Shown here in pieces: positions 62,591-64,000 of a stretch of 64,000 bases of DNA. The notes beneath the pieces are model-generated. The model ran no database searches and was not told the DNA's origin. It saw nothing but the letters and a program-made list of their open reading frames with translations. How positions within the stretch are numbered: position 1 is the first letter of the stretch; each line of letters opens with the position of its first letter. The position numbers and the translations under genes were made by a program. This DNA is from Spirochaetia bacterium (GTDB lineage Bacteria > Spirochaetota > Leptospiria > Turneriellales > JAOUOS01), in the NCBI GenBank assembly GCA_029880265.1, contig JAOUOT010000004.1, positions 84,093 to 148,092 of the forward strand, written 5' to 3'.

Positions 62591-62899
62591 ATGATTAAAC
62601 TTTCATGGATTAAAAGCAAGGTAAAAAAAGAAAAATATTTTTTCAGTTTTCATGGAGATAAAGAACGAATGGCCGATAATTTATTGATATCAGAAATTGA
62701 AACGGCTCTGTTAAAGGGACAGATATTAGAAGCATATCCCGATACCGGCAGAGGCGAGAGTTGTCTTGTCGTAGGCTATTCAGATTCAGGAAAACCCATA
62801 CATATTGTATGCGGTAAGAAAAATAACGAATTATGTATTATAACTACTTATATTCCCAAGGCGCCAAAATTTAAAAACCCCTACGAGAGGAGCGAGTGA
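62591..62899 (+). CDS. DUF4258-family toxin-like protein
   Basis: A 102-residue protein with the DUF4258 pattern: SFHGDKERMADNLLISEIE, ILEAYPDTGRGESCLVVGY, and IITTYIPKAPKFK. The fold is of the RelE/MqsR kind and is paired with YgiT-type zinc-finger antitoxins. It probably cleaves RNA on the ribosome. The zinc-finger gene starts 1 bp after its stop. Confidence 0.75.
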   Translation: MIKLSWIKSKVKKEKYFFSFHGDKERMADNLLISEIETALLKGQILEAYPDTGRGESCLVVGYSDSGKPIHIVCGKKNNELCIITTYIPKAPKFKNPYERSE

Positions 62900-62900
62900 A

Positions 62901-63152
62901 ATGAAAAAAATCTGTAATTTTTGCGGGAATAAAAATATTCATAAAAAAACAACTGATTATTTTTATCAATACAACGAAGAAATAATGTTATTTAAAAATG
63001 TACCTTGTGAAGAATGCGAATATTGCGGTGAAAAATATTTTGAAGCGGCCGTATTGAAAAAAATTGAAAAAGAATTTTCTGATATTGTTATTGAATCGAA
63101 GAAAAAACCCAAGAAAAGAATAAAAATATCTGTTGAAGAATATATTGCATAG
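62901..63152 (+). CDS. YgiT-type zinc-finger antitoxin
   Basis: An 83-residue protein with CNFCGNKNIH and CEECEYCGEKYFE zinc knuckles and a C-terminal basic helix (SKKKPKKRIKISVEEYIA) that may bind DNA or the toxin. It follows the DUF4258 gene directly, the usual toxin-first order for this pair. The ribosome-binding site lies in the toxin tail (GAGAGGAG). Confidence 0.75.
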   Translation: MKKICNFCGNKNIHKKTTDYFYQYNEEIMLFKNVPCEECEYCGEKYFEAAVLKKIEKEFSDIVIESKKKPKKRIKISVEEYIA

Positions 63153-63169
63153 TTTATTAATATATCAAT

Positions 63170-63487
63170 ATGCCGGTTATCAAAGAAGAAAATAAAATAA
63201 ATCAGAAAAAATTATTGCAAGTCATAAAAAGCTGGAAGCAAAAAGCCCGCGATAATTATAAGATAGATATGATTGCCTTATTTGGCTCATGGGCCAAAGG
63301 CGAAGCAAAACCCGATAGCGATATAGACATTCTTATTAATTTCTTGCCAGAGGCTTCTCTTTTTGACTGGGTAAATCTTGCGCAAGATATGGAAGAAGAA
63401 CTTCATCATCGCGTTGATCTTGTACCGCAAAGCAATTTGAAGCAAAACCTTAGATCGTATATAGAAAATGACCTGATACCTCTATGA
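63170..63487 (+). CDS. MntA-like minimal nucleotidyltransferase antitoxin
   Basis: A 105-residue nucleotidyltransferase. The GSWAKGEAKPDSDIDILI segment supplies the G-S-x(9)-D-x-D motif of the Pol-beta superfamily. MntA proteins adenylylate and neutralise HepT. It overlaps the next gene by 4 bp (ATGA). A 25-bp fragment of this gene recurs 790 bp upstream. Confidence 0.85.
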   Translation: MPVIKEENKINQKKLLQVIKSWKQKARDNYKIDMIALFGSWAKGEAKPDSDIDILINFLPEASLFDWVNLAQDMEEELHHRVDLVPQSNLKQNLRSYIENDLIPL

Positions 63488-63798
63488 GAGATTATAAAAT
63501 ATATATTCTTGAAATAATAGAAAATCTCGCTGATATAAAAGAATTTGTAAAAGATATGAATTTTGAGTCTTTTTATGAAGATAAAAAAACTCAAAATGCC
63601 GTTATTCGATCATTTGAAGTAATTGGCGAAGCTGCTAAAAATATTCCGAAAGAAATTTATGAACAATATCCCGATGTCCCATGGAAAACGCTTGCCGGTT
63701 TTAGGGATAGATTGATTCACGCGTATTTTGATGTAAACCTTGATATTGTATGGAGCGCTGTTCAACAGGTTGATAGTTTACTTCAAAAATTACAATAA
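63484..63798 (+). CDS. HepT-like (DUF86) ribonuclease toxin
   Basis: A 104-residue HEPN-fold toxin with RDRLIHAYF, the R-x4-H-x-Y catalytic motif, and AVIRSFEVIGEAAKNI, the typical central helix. It cleaves RNA when not modified by its MntA partner, which is encoded directly before it. It marks the right edge of the island as a truncated hepT marks the left. Confidence 0.88.
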   Translation: MRDYKIYILEIIENLADIKEFVKDMNFESFYEDKKTQNAVIRSFEVIGEAAKNIPKEIYEQYPDVPWKTLAGFRDRLIHAYFDVNLDIVWSAVQQVDSLLQKLQ

Positions 63799-63808
63799 AT
63801 TTATATTA

Positions 63809-64000
63809 TTCACGTTCTCAAGCGTCTACTCTCTCTATTTAAAAGACTGGTGGCCGGCAAATGTTGAATTAAATATCAAAATCTATAATTTTTCTGAAAA
63901 AGTCACATATGAACTCTTGCAAATTCTTGAAGATTTAATCTGGGATGAAATGCATCCGTTATTCGGCAAAAAGGCCAGACTTTCAATAAGAAGATTACTA
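63809..64000 (+). CDS. open frame running off the window, start unclear
   Basis: The frame continues in LKDWWPANVELNIKIYNFSE and then LLQILEDLIWDEMHPLFGKK to base 64000 without a stop. No ATG lies in the frame and a TTG at 63770 would overlap hepT. The sequence is protein-like but unrecognised. It may be a gene that lost its 5' end or one with an unusual start. Confidence 0.35.

Overview
The window reads as chromosomal DNA of an AT-rich, diderm, flagellated and respiring bacterium. The pointers are two TonB-dependent outer-membrane receptors, ClpA with ClpS, a FliG motor protein, the cbb3-oxidase assembly factor CcoS, several hybrid histidine kinases and a partner-switching (STAS/RsbW/RsbU) cascade. 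Many spirochaetes carry this mix, but no rRNA or other phylogenetic marker is present, so the phylum is left open. I saw no tRNA, rRNA or CRISPR array.

Region 1 (1-28 kb) is mostly conserved and signalling genes. A minus-strand run holds RsbU, RsbW, STAS, FliG, CcoS and a TauE-like membrane protein. purB follows on the plus strand, then clpS-clpA and dtd. A TonB receptor-YfiR-hybrid kinase set faces a second TonB receptor. Three more kinases, a CheB-CheR-PAS-receiver fusion and a YgiQ radical SAM enzyme complete the region. One TonB receptor carries a 10-bp G/C tract in its coding sequence that could make it phase-variable.

Region 2 (28-40 kb) has small unknown genes, a WYL-domain regulator divergent from an unknown protein plus a histone-deacetylase-like enzyme, an AddAB-like helicase-nuclease pair, and a hemerythrin-PAS protein.

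Region 3 (39.9-63.8 kb) is a defence island with toxin-antitoxin genes or remnants at both ends. Its core is a PLD-SNF2 helicase, an Eco57I-like adenine methylase, an AAA ATPase, a subtilisin-like protease and a DprA/SLOG-like protein in one tight operon. A cysteine-peptidase-like gene set, McrB (with an EVE-like insertion), McrC and a GmrSD/DUF262-type protein follow. The gaps hold GC-rich nested palindromes, direct repeats and gene fragments.

The most interesting signal is a short inverted repeat, CGACA-N6-TGTCG, at eight intergenic places between 29.0 and 61.9 kb. In nearly every case a -10-like hexamer starts exactly 21 nt after the repeat. Sites lie in front of the WYL gene and its divergent neighbours, the AddAB pair, several unknown genes, the helicase-methylase-protease operon and the DUF262 gene. 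This looks like one operator coordinating DNA-repair and defence units over more than 30 kb; the WYL protein is the best candidate regulator in the window. Three sites place the -10 only 6 nt from an ATG, implying leaderless messages.
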